Below, one piece after another: positions 20,901 through 32,713 of a DNA stretch of 40,686 nt (the stretch's first letter is position 1; every line of letters starts with the position of its first letter). The stretch spans positions 1-40,686 of the forward strand of contig JAWQRO010000380.1 in the NCBI GenBank assembly GCA_033557835.1. Direction: 5' to 3'. A program made the position numbers and the translations under genes. Below the pieces are notes generated by a model that made no database searches, was not told the origin of the DNA, and saw only the letters and a program-made list of their open reading frames with translations. The DNA comes from Helochares maculicollis. Taxonomy: Eukaryota; Arthropoda; Insecta; Coleoptera; Hydrophilidae.

Positions 20901-22370
20901 CCGAAAAATTGACCGATATTACTAATCTGAGCTAAAGTACCAGTAATGAATATCACAATATCTATTTTTTAGGTTTTGAACACATGCATTAAAATTCGTC
21001 CCGTAATTTTCCATTATAAAAGCAACAATTTGTTGAAGAAACATTACAGAATAATTGATAGGAACCTTTTTAGCTATATTTTTCTATTAACATCAGCTCA
21101 ACAGTATTAACTACTTATATGTAAATAGTTTCATCGTAATATTTTTTAATTATTTGTCTTGGACGTCACTTTATTTCTTAATATAAGCACGGTAACTCAA
21201 AAATCCGTGGAAAAGTAATATTTAGTAGAAATGATATAGCGTCTAACCACTAGAACAATGAGCTCTAACCATTGAGCTATGAAAGAATAAAAGATTTGTC
21301 ATACCACCCATCAAATATGCAAAGAGCCTTCGGTATTAGTTTCACTATACACCGTAGGCACCTTACATAAATAACAAAAACCTCCTTGGTCTCTTAGGAA
21401 AGTCACAAGGGACTCGGAAGCTATTTACCTTGCTCGTGGATAGTAGACACACTCCGCCACTTCCAAGCGTCTTTAAAACGGACACATTTACTCTCTTTAT
21501 TTAGAATAAAAGTCCTGTTTTAGGAGGGAATAAAAAATTTATGATTACGTATTTTCCTTCCACATCCATTACAACGAACCATATCTACGCTTTTAAACCT
21601 GTACACTGGCAATTTTGTGGTTTTCAGATCATTGATTTAAAAAGCGCTGCGCTTTTGGGACCGCATTTATTTTATCTGCGACAACAATAGCTTATACCCT
21701 GGGTTTGTAATGAACTTGCGGTCCAACAACTGCATCGCGGGGTGCTACGTGCTTGCAATACCAGACTCACAATAAATTTCAGAATTTTTAAACGGGTACA
21801 GCGTTGGGGCTTCAAGTCAACCTTAATATAGAACACAACCGTGAGCAATTAAAATTAGATATTTAGTCCCCAGAAATTTAGTAATAAAGTTTTTCTTGGC
21901 TTACTTTACGATTTCGCAAAATCAAATTTCCTAACGTCTTTATCAAATTAAATAATTAATTTAAGCCTTCCTTCCTCAGACGAATGAGATTTAAATTAAG
22001 TTTAAGAAGGATTTTCTTCTCCTGCCACTTGATTGGATTCTGATTCTTTTCTAAACTGTTTGTTTTAGCCCCTGTTGTGCCGTGAGTTTTCTTTCTAACC
22101 GACCTGAATATTTAACCAGAATTAAGCACTTTCACTTCGCAGCCTAATTAAAAATATAAATTATAAAACAACACCCTGATAGCCCAATCAATGTTTTACT
22201 CGACCGAAAAAGTTATAAGGCGACGCATTTCCCGGTGTTACCTTTGAAATTAACATTTCAGCTGGAAATTCAAATGAAAAACGCGAGGCCTCCAGTTTTA
22301 TTTCTTCATTTTTTCGCACCACCCCTTCGCTCTTAATGCACTGTGTTCTCCCAGCAGAGACTTAATTACA
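20901..22370. other. AT-rich then GC-richer non-coding stretch
   Basis: The left part is AT-rich; from about 21.4 kb composition rises. Apart from the tRNA-like piece at 21238-21290 no gene, domain or repeat family was recognised. Confidence 0.5.
21238..21290 (-). repeat. tRNA-like A-box segment, possible SINE head
   Basis: The minus strand reads CATAGCTCAATGGTTAGAGC, which fits the start and A box of many tRNAs and tRNA-derived SINEs (TAGCTCA-TGGTTAGAGC). A second, partial TAGTGGTTAGA follows. No B box lies at the expected distance, and the acceptor and T arms are absent, so it is not a functional tRNA gene. Confidence 0.5.
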
Positions 22371-24734
22371 CCCCTAGTACATTAAAATTAATTTGTAAGC
22401 AGAAGCCGCGTCCGCCTCCGCTTCTCCTCCGCATCCACCTCCAGCAGAGTGCGTAAAGATGCACGAACCTAAATTAAATTTTGTATTTCTAATCTGTTTA
22501 CCAATCACGTATTTCATTTTCCATTTGAAAGCTGTGTATAATAACTGAGAAATTGCTGGACGAATTTTCGTTGAACCGTTCGCCGAGCACGAAGAGAGAG
22601 GAAAGGGGCCGCGAAATAAGGGTTGTAAATACAAAACAGTCTCGGTTTTAAAATTCTAGCGGAGAAGTTTGTTTTTACTGCATTATAGTAATAATAATAA
22701 GATTTTGCGCCTCCGAGGCTCCACTTCCAGCCGTGGAATATCGCAAATTTTTATGTCCCTAAGCTTCCGGTGACAAGTTAGTTTAGATCGGGCGCTTCCG
22801 GAATTTTGCTGCTGCTACTGCTTGTGCCTCTGCCACTGCTGGCTGGAGGAGGAAACGCTATGGAGTGGGAATGTCAAGAGGTGCGCGATAAAACGCTAGG
22901 AATTTATTATTGAGTTGTAATGATGTCGAATTTCATAAATTTTATCACTTAATATTTTAAATTATTGCTAACGAAAGCAGTATTAGAAGTTACGACAGGC
23001 TTAATTTTTTTTATTTACTCCAAACCACATACAATCTATTTTTAGCTCTTCATTTTCGGTAGAAGTGCTTCTTATTCTGTTGTTGTGCTTAAAATAATTT
23101 TCAAACCCCAAATATGGTAATTAAATAAAAAATAAACTTTATAGCAATCTGTTACCTTTATACTATAGCCTAAAGATCTATTGACAGTCGTGGGGAAGTA
23201 AATTTATTATATTAAATTCCACTATTACAAAGTTATACATGATTTATTTGTGACTAAAAACACTGACTCTTTAGACTAAAAGTATTATTGTCGTAGATAT
23301 CCGTAGTTAATTGCTTCTTATAACGTAATGTAATTTCAGATCTTATATAAGATATTACAATACAAGTTTGAGATCAAGCAAAAAAGAATTAAATTTAAAA
23401 ACAGTTCTTTAAATTTAATAAGCAAATCAAACTTTGGAAACATTTTGATCATTATTTCTGAAGGCATGGTCATTTAAATTATGTTACGATAGCAAACGTA
23501 AAAATTCTATTATTGAAAAAAAATGTATATATGTTAATAGTAGTTATTGTCTGTTGGGAACACATTCAAATAATAAATATGCAAAATTTGTGCTGAACAT
23601 TTAGGTTGTTCAAATTAATCATTCATTAAAAATATATAAAACTACATATTATGGCTTTGGATGGTAGAAAATTTGTAGTGATCCAGATGGCTGATATTGT
23701 ATAGATAAACAACATTCATATAAGATGAGAAGTATGTCTAAAAAACGCTGAAGCGCAGTCTTCTGGACATTTTACAATTTGAAAAAAATTCTAGTATTCT
23801 GAAAAAGTTACTCCAGGTATCACAGGTGAATAGAACGTTCAGGAAATGGAGACCTATTTTTCAAAATTAAAATAATTATATTAATCGAAGAAAATTAAAC
23901 TGATAATGTGCCTTTCAAAGAAGTGCATTTTGATTCAGGTGTTGTCCAGTCCAGTTAATTACTCTTAACTGTGTTTTAAACAAGTAGAATTTCTAAGCAT
24001 ATATTGTAGTTTTGTCAAGTGTAAACTGCATATTTTTAAAATGCAAGACGGCTAAGTCTCATTTTCATCGTACAAACTAGATATTTATTTCATAAATTTT
24101 TTACAAATAATTTTTTTAACAAAAATTAAATTTATAATTCAAAACACTTTCCGGCAAATCATTTTTTTCGTTAAAATTACTTTGAAGACAGGTGAAAGTT
24201 TTTAAGAATGATCTCTTATAGGTTTGGACTTAAAAACAATTAAGGCGCTTGCAAAGGCAAAGTAATTTGCGTTAATTGCTTGGGAATTTCAAATATCATT
24301 AATACAGGGAGCTGAGCTCAGCAAAATTAAAAGATAAATATAGGTAAGATAATATGAAATATGAAAATGCATATGCTCAAAGCCATTAACACCTAGTTCT
24401 ATTAACAAACAACACCATTGTATATTTGAAGTATAAATAAACAGAGAATTGCGTACTACATCTGAAATATATTTACAAAATAAAAGTCATAAATAATACG
24501 CTTAGTAAAAATTTAAAACAATCAAAACTCTTTGAGGCGTTAGAATTAATTGTTTTTGTTTAAATTCAGTTTAGTAGTTCTAGCAAGTTAGAAAGAATAT
24601 AGGACAGTGGACTAGAAATAGAATATAATAATGTTACGATTTTTGGCGGCTCTTTCTTAGTCGACCACAAAAATACCGCCTATTTATTTGCTATGTATTA
24701 ATTATCGATATATAATATAAATTCGTGTGTTACG
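22371..24734. other. Non-coding; GC-rich part then AT-rich part
   Basis: 22.37-22.92 kb is GC-rich with pyrimidine- and purine-skewed patches, a (TAA)n run near 22687-22700 and a CTG-like run near 22807-22847 that translates to a leucine-rich stretch without a Met start. From about 22.93 kb the sequence becomes AT-rich with no recognised coding motif or repeat. The open minus frame at 22374-22634 has no domain features. Confidence 0.5.
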
Positions 24735-24805
24735 TCAGCTCCACAAACTGACTTCCTAGTTAGAAAGCTGAACTGACTCTGTTTCTGTGGTGGGTTCGAT
24801 CAGCT
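24735..24805 (+). repeat. tRNA-derived SINE head or tRNA pseudogene
   Basis: CCTAGTTAGAAAGCTGAACT, then GACTCTGTTTCTG and GTGGTGGGTTCGATCAGC. The order is that of a tRNA: a degraded D-arm/A-box region, an anticodon-loop-like CTGACTCTG, and a B box GGTTCGATC. The 3' acceptor strand is not recognisable and the sequence continues into ordinary AT-rich DNA. A full tRNA fold cannot be drawn. Confidence 0.55.
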
Positions 24806-25239
24806 AAAAAAGACCTTTGTCCAGTAACCGCTGCGATTCTCATGATACCCACGATTTAATTCATTTCGCCGAACTGGTCGCTACATCAATTCCAATAGTT
24901 GCTTAATGTAACATCTTAACTCGTAAAGTACGTCGTATAAAGCCCATAAATATTTCTAGGGGTGCCAAGAAATGCCTTGTCTTATCAATATCAACAGGAT
25001 TTATTGGGTTTAAGCCGTTAAAAATGCCAAGTTGCGTGTCTTCTTATAATCGCTGGCCACCAATGTTACAATAATAAATAAATGAGAGAAATTTGAGCTG
25101 TAATCGTACGTTAGACAATAAAAATGTATCCAGGAATGCCGAAAAGCAGTAACGATTAGTTTCTGAATCTCTATTCAGCTTATTGGCCATTCCATTGATA
25201 TCCAATTTTGACGATATCATTGTGTATTGAAGGAACTCT

Positions 25240-27150
25240 CTTGATTACTAATTTTGTACAAATATTTGCGGTGGTTTACTTTGCTGTTAATAAGATGTTT
25301 TACATCTGGCTATGGTATATCGACCACAGCGGTATTGTGGAGAAACTATTGGTCACTGTTTACTAAGGCTCACCATGATTGATAAAGGAAAGAGGTAATG
25401 AAAACGGAAGAAAATATATTACTGTCTTAAATTTGTGCAGAGATTTTGTTTGTTAAGCCTATGAATCAACATTAACGAAACAAAAAAGTTATCTCTTTAG
25501 AAGAAGACTAAACATTTGTATAATACCGCATTTGCTGATTATCAAAGTATATCTCAGATTTGAGACCATATGCGTGTAACGAAAATGTGAAGAAAAAGAT
25601 CGGGTGATTTGTAAAATGCACGCAAGCAAGCGTACAAACAGCGGTTAGTTATTTAATAATTTTAGTATAGCAAGTGCCTAAATGGTATGAAGAATTACTG
25701 AAAACCAGTATTACTTATTTTCTAAATCATTATTTATTTGTTCTAATATAAAATATAACTAGTAGACTGGAATTATCTTACTGGTTTCAAGCTATGTGAA
25801 TATAAAAACTTTAAACAACATTAAGAGTAAACTAATAAGCCTATATGCTTATTTTTCTGGCTAAGTAACTTAAGATAAACGATTTTTCTTGTTGATTGTT
25901 TTGTTGCTAATAACGAGTTTTGGATTTTGCTACATTATATAATATTTTCTGTGGATAGTGTTATTTTATAGAACGATTCTAGACTACTGTTTATTAAGGC
26001 ATCAGTATTTCTGCCTAAGGACTGTAAATAGATTTTTCGATTTATATGCAAGAATCCCAGTTAATGAAAAGAAACAAAGTAATATCTTCAGAAGAAAACT
26101 CTACGGTTTATATAACATCAAAATGTATATGCATACAATGCAGGTAAAACGTCAGGTAAATTGTAAAATTCATACAAGCATACAAATGTTAAGTATTTTT
26201 AGCAATTTCATACTTTCCACAGTTATATTCTACAGATATTCTCGATTATTGTATACTAGTTGTTTTAATTAATTTTAGTGTCTGGAGTTATTTTACAGAT
26301 CTTAAGTGTTATTTATATTTTGTTAATATCGATTTTCTTAAAGACCTCAGACAATCACTTACGGTTGCCTAAAATGCATGATGTAAATTCGTCTTTTGGC
26401 GATCTTACTTAAGCTGAACAATCATATTTGCAAGTTTCCAGCAGAAATAACTCACTTTTGACTTTATATGTGTGCAATAGAAGTTCAGGACAACACTTTT
26501 CTGTGATTTGTTTTGTTGCAAATATCGTTTTAACTACTTGCTCTGTTAGATTGGCCATTTTGTATCATTTTTCTATGCCGCTGTTTATTGAATCGCTCAA
26601 TTTTACCAGGATATATAAAAACGAAGTAATGAGAGAGGAACTAGTAGCACTATCTAGGGAACATTAACAAATTTTGCGTATTATGTGACAGATTCATGGC
26701 TAATAATGTAACCAAAAATAATCTTTATGAGAGGACAGTATATCATTTGCATTCTTCTTTTTTTTAAACATAGCTTGTATTTTAGTGATTTTTAGATTTT
26801 CTCAAAGATGTTAGACAATAGTGTGGATAGGCTAATAATCTTGCATGATGTGAATTCTTCTACTGACTCATTTGGTCTATGATTAACGATGCGTTTTGCA
26901 AGTTTCAAACTACTAGAAGTATTGACAATAACATTGCATACTTAAGGAAAAGTCTTCATTTATTAGTGATTAAATAATTACCTCTTAATGTGCAGAGTCT
27001 GGCGGAACTACAGTTGTTGAAGTTAAGCAAAGTAACCAATTTATAAGAACAACAAGCATTTTTCTAAGAATCTGAAAAATCAGCGTTTAAATATCAATTT
27101 TATTTTGTCAATATTTACTTTTTCAGAGATCTTAGTATAAAAGTAAATAA
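25240..27150. repeat. Diverged complex tandem array
   Basis: Ordered blocks recur at roughly 450-630 bp spacing. CACTGTTTACTAAGGCTCA (about 25353), TACTGTTTATTAAGGCATCA (25984) and CCGCTGTTTATTGAATCGC (26578) match. So do GATTGTTTTGTTGCTAATA (25892) and GATTTGTTTTGTTGCAAATA (26505), and GAAGAAGACTAAACATTTGT (about 25500) with GAAGAAAACTCTACGGTTTA (about 26090). TTGCATGATGTGAATTCTTC (26841) matches ATGCATGATGTAAATTCGTC (26374), and TTTGCAAGTTTCAAAC (26894) matches TTTGCAAGTTTCCAGC (26427). A part-copy lies at 27090-27140. Units are strongly diverged with indels. The ORFs inside (25958-26272 and 26428-26667) are by-products with no recognised domain. Confidence 0.65.
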
Positions 27151-30100
27151 ACAAATGACAAATGATAAATAAATAAATATGATAAATATTTGTCTCTTGG
27201 TTTGGGTAAATAAAAAATTATACTAAATCTTTCAAGAGTTCAAACAGTAGAAAGTCTCTAATTTTGACGATGCAATTGTAGAATGGAATTGAGTAGTTTT
27301 TTATACTACTTCAGTAACTATATTATACATTTGTACATTAATGTTTAGGGGCTATTTATGATGCATTTTACTTCTTGCTATGTTATATTATTCATATATA
27401 CGAAGAGGTAGGATAGAAGAGCGTTTCTAAGCCTCTACGTAATTATCTCGAAATTCAACTATTTTGCTTGAAACGTAACTTAAGCACTTATTATTATTCA
27501 CTAAAAGTAAGTCATTTTGACCGAGCATCCGTTACCGTCACTTAATGCCAACAATTTAAATGTTTTGTTGTTTTTCGTAAGGAATTTGTAATTATAAGGA
27601 TTTCTGTAAAATCCTTGAAAATGTCAGAACGTAAAAGCAATAACTTACACACTTAAATAGTGTAGATACAACTATTAAGGATCTCTCGCCATAAGATAAA
27701 GCTCGTAAAATTTACCATATTGCTGTCATTATTTATAGTTCATTGGCAAATAGAAATACATGCGAGCCATTTTCGCTGTAACGTGAGTGGTGAATAAAAA
27801 GGATAACGCGCTAAAGAGCGCAAAGAAAGTATGAATAAAAGATAACCGTGCAGCGAAGCCGAGCGCATTGCAAAGTGAATTGTTCGGACGACTTTTTATT
27901 CCTATTGTAAAATGTTGCTTTCGTTCTTTCTCGCTTATGAATTTTCCCGAGCAAAATAAAAATATTTTCTAAAATACACATTATGTCTCCACTGAGCACA
28001 ACAAGAATATACGAAGCTGGCTGTTTATTAAATTGGAGCTTCATTATCGTACAATGAGCTGCGTTGTAATGACGTGGTGAAGCATGGGTCGCACCCACTT
28101 TTCAACATAATTCCCGCAATTCAATTGTACTACATTTTTATACAGCTTTAAATGATTAAGAATATACAGAAACCTGAAATCTTGCACTACAGTCTTGTGC
28201 AGACGTGTAGATGCGAATTAAAAACGCCGTTTCAGGTAATAAACCATCTTCTTTAATCAGTGTTTCACCCATGCATATTTTATAAATCCCGTTCATGACA
28301 ACATTGGGAAGCTAGGAAAATTCAAAAACTAACTTTCGAATTCTGCTGTAACCAAGAGAATCTCTTCCCAATTTCACGGTTCCTCCTGTTTATTTAGGCA
28401 AAGTTTACGTAACCCTAATGGGGTATAAACTGAATTTAATTTGATACGGGGGGGTTACCCTAGCCAGTCGGCAACCCAGGAGCAAAAAGGTGCAGCTACA
28501 TTTTCCCCTGACCAAATTCTCCACGGGTCAAGCGATCATTATCCTAACTGGAGGTTATGATTTTTATATCGTCCTTAAATAAATATGGAGCTAGGTTAGT
28601 TCATGCTAACGCAACCGTAAGATAAGCTTCCAATTATCATCGAGATAATTTCCCTCGAGCAAAGGTTTATGTTTTGTTCGAGAAATTAATCCTATTTCAT
28701 GAGCAAATCTGCCGGAACCCATCCGTTCTTATCCAATGCATTTCAGGGAAAAACTTTGAAATTTCATTACATAAATTGAACAGCACTCATAAAGTTTATT
28801 AAACTTTTTGCGGTAATACTCGATATTATTAAACTGATTGAGTTTGATTACCTTTTATAATCGTTATGAAATACGGCCTTGAAACACACACGACCAAAAT
28901 GTAAAAAAATAAAGGCGTTCAGCCTCAAAGACGATAACCATACATTAAACCACCCATAGTTCACAAATCTCCATTTTTCCACCCCTGTTTTACATATAAA
29001 TCCGAATTTAATTGTTTTCCCACTCAAATTGAGGGTCGCGACCTATCCTAATGGCCTTTATAGTGTGATTGTTCGAATCGCATTGATTTCCCGCATCTGC
29101 TCCCTCTGTGGGCTGAAAACTGAGACAAGAGTGAACCGCTTGCGTAAACCATACAGATGGGTTGGTTCGTATCTAGAATAACAGAGACCAATCACAACGC
29201 TGTAATCAAACAGGTTGCACCTTGGATCCGATTCGACATATTTTGGGCGCGAACCTGCACAGCGGGTAGAGTTCTGCAAAACAACTAGATACGCAACCAG
29301 AATGCTCTCTTGGTATGCCGGCTGGAGTCTGTAATTCGCAAATTTAAAGCAAAAGTGAGCAGAACTCTAGAATTTGTCGGAAATGTGATATTCCAAGAAA
29401 TCCTCTTGCTAAGGGCTGGCTTTCCGCTTGCATTAATAAAAATGCGCGTTCTGCACACGAAATAGCTCATAGTTTACTTCTTAAGCGTTGTTCAAGCCTA
29501 GAAGATCACTGTAAGTAGACTAGGATGGAACTGTTTTGATCATAGTCTTGACAACATGTTTCTTTAGTAGTTCAAAGCCGCATTCTTTGAACTTTGTGTA
29601 TGAAACGAGGAATCTTTTATTCCCTTCATTAGTGAAGAAACGATTTCATCTCGCGTAGATTTCTAACTCTCACTATGGATCTATGCCTAGAATATGAGGT
29701 GTCAAGGGCCAAATTTATTTTAGGGTCCTTGTTTCCTTTCTAGTACATCGGTTTTAAGGACATACTTTGTTAGCAGTCAGTCAGACCCTTATTGGAAAAT
29801 TTTACAAGTGCTGTTTTTTACTACAAGCTTAGCATCGCGCAGGGCAACGAGCAGACCTGACTAGTAGGATGTCTGATGAGCGGACCCTTTTTACGAGAGA
29901 GCTCTATACATTCGCAAAGGCACAACTTTCACCTTTCTCTTCCCCATCCGTTTGGCCCCGTGTTCGTGTGCAAAATGAACGAGAATGGCGCTAATGTCCG
30001 TAATTTACACGAAATCTTTTAACGTAAGCTTGGCCACGGTTCATTGGTCGGTCTTTTCAATCGTGATGGATGTCGAGCTTTCAAAGCTTATTTGCTGCCC

Positions 30101-30660
30101 ATTTACGAGATCCCACAACACCATCAATTCTCCGATTTTCCTCTGCTCTGCGCTTTTACTCACTATTTACTTATTTATGCACATACATATATCGGATGGT
30201 TCTGGAATCCGAGGTTGCCTTAGCAGCTTTGTTATTTTTAAAAGTCGGATTTTGCAATTTTTCGCGTTTCAGTTCTGGTAAATTTATCATCAGTGGGAAT
30301 TGGCTGCAAGTGCAGTTTGCGGAATTGAATTGAATGCAGTGGTTAACTCGCTCATCATGAATAAATTTAATCGTTCCATAGACGACTAAATGCAACTGAG
30401 TTCCTTAAGATTGATTAAGTTGACGTCAATTATCGTTAATTCAATTTTTGATTTGCATTAATGATCTGGTCTGGTCTGATAAGGTCAGAATTTATAAGTG
30501 ATGTAACGGCCATTTTATAATCAAAGTTTCTAGTGATTTTAAGCCGTTCAGTTACTTCAACTTTTTCGCACCCTTACTATATTATTTTAAAGTAGCTTAA
30601 CAATGAAAAACTTTCGGACAAAGAAGCTTCTTTCTTGAGTCACTGAATGTCAGAGTATGG
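27151..30660. other. No gene recognised; GC-richer from about 27.8 kb
   Basis: 27.15-27.75 kb is AT-rich. 27.8-30.5 kb has higher GC and numerous short ORFs on both strands (27811-28098, 29058-29279 and 29285-29470 minus; 29985-30333 plus) that overlap, lack domains and lack convincing splice pairs. I read it as older unique non-coding sequence, possibly intronic. Confidence 0.5.
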
Positions 30661-30680
30661 TTGTAATACACAATAGGAGA

Positions 30681-30924
30681 GAAGCTAACTATCTAGGACC
30701 AAGAAAGCTTTTCTAACTCTGGATTATGGATACACTGTGTCATCAGTTCCAGAATTAGGGTGCCTAAGTGCATTAAGCAACAAACGCTAAAATCAAACTG
30801 AGCTTTAATATATTAATGTTCAACAACGCATTTTTTGTTGTTTAGTGCATTTAGACACCATCATTGTTGAAGTGATGAGACAGTGTAGCAAAAAAAGCTT
30901 ACTTGGTTCTAGATAGTTAGCTTC
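30681..30924. repeat. Long imperfect hairpin (foldback or MITE-like)
   Basis: The left arm (30681-30787) and the reverse complement of the right arm (30828-30924) both start GAAGCTAACTATCTAG, then ACCAAG-AAGCTTT, a TACACTGT-TCATCA block, GGTG-CTAA-TGCA and AACAACAAA. The first 16 bp are identical and overall pairing looks like about four in five positions, separated by a loop of about 40 nt. Typical pre-miRNA arms are much shorter. No coding content or clear target-site duplication was seen. Confidence 0.85.
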
Positions 30925-30944
30925 TTTCTTACAACATGTGCAGT

Positions 30945-31703
30945 TTGAAATTCATTGCACATAACAAACTGTTATTAGATTTCAAGAACTGAAATGTTTA
31001 AGATGAACAGATTCATTCAAATCAGTTGTGTAGAAAACGTTGTGTAGAATAGTGTAATTTAAGAAACAGAATATAAGAACCGAAGGGTACTGAAATTCAG
31101 TAATATCACCATTATTCTAAATTAGTAAGAAACTTTCTTATAAATTATTGATGCGCTTAATAATTTTTAACTATATTATTAACATTTAGTTTTAAAGCCA
31201 AGACCACAAAGTCTTGTCTTTCCTTAATGAACATGTGCAAACTTATCCAGCTCTTGAATTCTATAATTTTTTAAGTTTACACTCAAGTTTTTTTTAACTA
31301 GAAATTTACCATCAAACCTATGTAAGGGTCTAACTAATTTCAATATAATACAGAGTAAAACATGGGTCAATTTTGTACAATCTTATGATAAATTTCCATA
31401 TAGTAAACCTATTATTTTTAAGTCTAGCTTAGATATAAATTGATTCCCTCCAGATTTCATTTAGCTTTATAATATACAATAAACATTACGCGACATTACA
31501 TTTGGTTTAGTTTTTATTCATTATGTATTTCGACAATCATTTGTAAGCCGTTTGCACCATTCAATGAATCTCTACATATATAAACGTATAATAATCAGCA
31601 ATCATACTAAAAAATCGAGAGATTTTAACTATTATTTTCTTTCTTCAGCAATTTTGCAGTATATATTTTGGCTCAAACAAGCTTGATGACATATCCTTGA
31701 AAA
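30945..31703. other. AT-rich spacer, nothing recognised
   Basis: No ORF with a domain and no repeat relationship noticed between the hairpin and the mariner TIR at 31706. Confidence 0.5.
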
Positions 31704-31779
31704 TAGTGTGCTCAATTAATTTTGCGGTTCGATAGGAAAAACACAATATAGTGGTTTGAAATACACTTTATTGGTCAGT

Positions 31780-32234
31780 ATTGTGTCCCTGAACATCAAG
31801 TCACTTGTTCCAACAAGATTCAAATTTATGAATTCCATCCCTGAAGTGAGAATCTGGAAGGGTTGTAAAATACGCTTTCACATTTATTATGACCTTATTA
31901 TTCAATGAAAAACGCTTTCCGTACATGAAATTTTTAAGTCTGGAGGCAGATGGAAGTCACTGGATGTTAGTCAAGATTTAAATGCTTTTATAACACGGTG
32001 CATCTAAAAAGTTTCAATAATACTCAGAATTTATCTTTTTATCAGTCTCACACCGCTCTTTAACCTCTTGTTTTTATACAGGATCGTGGTAATAGACCCA
32101 CGTTTCAGCCGTTGTGATAAATCGACGCATAAATCCTCCATATTATTTCGAAAACGCTCTAAATGTTGATAAGAAATTGCATTCGAATGTGATTGTGTTC
32201 CATTGTTAGAGAATGAGGCATCCACTGTGCACAC
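31780..32234 (-). pseudogene. mariner transposase catalytic and C-terminal pieces (copy B)
   Basis: From 32234 down: AISYQHLERFRNNMEDL (family: RISQQHLERF---EDF), then in the next frame RFITTAETWVYYHDP. The family motif there is VDETW, so the first catalytic Asp is replaced by Ala. After a stop the sequence jumps, with no HDNA block, to LTSSDFHLPPDLK (about 31925-31965), which keeps the third Asp. It then reads AYFTTLPDSHFRDGIHKFES, the normal C-terminus. Several hundred base pairs including the second Asp are deleted. Confidence 0.88.
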
Positions 32235-32259
32235 ATACTTCAGTCAAAATATTTCTAAC

Positions 32260-32539
32260 TCAGCCCAAAGAGATGCCTACTGTGGGGCTTCTATTAAATC
32301 TCTTTCGGCCATTCGGCATTTTTTCTACAATTTTTGGTGTTGTTGTTTTTGGACGTCCTTGGCGTTGATCGTCTTCAAGGCTTGTACGACTACGTTTAAA
32401 TTCAGCAATCCATCTTTCTACTATACTAATTGAAGATGAAGATTCCTTGCCCACTTTCAACATTCGTTCATACATTTCCTTTCTTTTAAACCTCCCAAAA
32501 CTAGAAATTGAATCACTGCACGATACTTGATGTTTCCAT
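32260..32539 (-). pseudogene. mariner transposase N-terminal fragment (copy B)
   Basis: The likely original start is the ATG at 32539-32537, followed in a shifted frame by KYRAVIQFLVLGG; the open frame beginning at 32586 is an artefact upstream of it. The in-frame part reads SSISIVERWIAEFKRSRTSL then EDDQRQGRPKTTTPKIVEK, matching the linker and second helix-turn-helix of mariner transposases (VKRWVAEFKRGRTSLEDD-R-GRP-T-TTPE). It ends in TVGISLG before a stop; VRNILTEV follows, as in the family. Confidence 0.9.
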
Positions 32540-32713
32540 TGTAAAACAATACTGTGGCACGACGATTCCCAATGGCTTGTAAACAAAGAATAAATTAACA
32601 GATTGAAATAAAACTTCTCATAGGTTCATATGAAGAGTGGACCAACATAACAAAAAAAATAGGCTAGTTGCTATCTAACTTGTTATCGATCTAAAAACTT
32701 ATTAAGCACCCTA

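Larger units (their letters stand above)
31706..32711 (-). mobile_element. mariner transposon with both TIRs, core deleted (copy B)
   Basis: The left end reads GTGTGCTCAATTAATTTTGC; the right end, read inward on the minus strand, reads GGGTGCTTAATAAGTTTTTA. Both then reach a TCGATA block about 28 bp in. Each end is flanked by TA (31704-31705 and 32712-32713), the mariner target duplication. Between them, on the minus strand, lie the N-terminal and C-terminal parts of a transposase. The element is 1006 bp rather than the usual about 1.3 kb, and the central catalytic region is missing. Its TIRs and its VDETW-type first motif place it in a different mariner lineage from copy C. Confidence 0.92.

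Noticed and set aside
21238..21290. Minus-strand tRNA gene
   Set aside because: Only the A-box part is present; no T arm, B box or acceptor stem.
29870..29905. CTGATGAG followed by GAGAG, reminiscent of a hammerhead ribozyme core
   Set aside because: No GAAA box in position and no closing stems I or III; only the 8-base core motif is shared.
29985..30333. Overlapping plus ORFs of 98 and 87 codons as a secreted or membrane protein
   Set aside because: Two overlapping frames and an antisense one are open together, which is the pattern of chance ORFs; the apparent donor at about 30023 is preceded by an in-frame stop.
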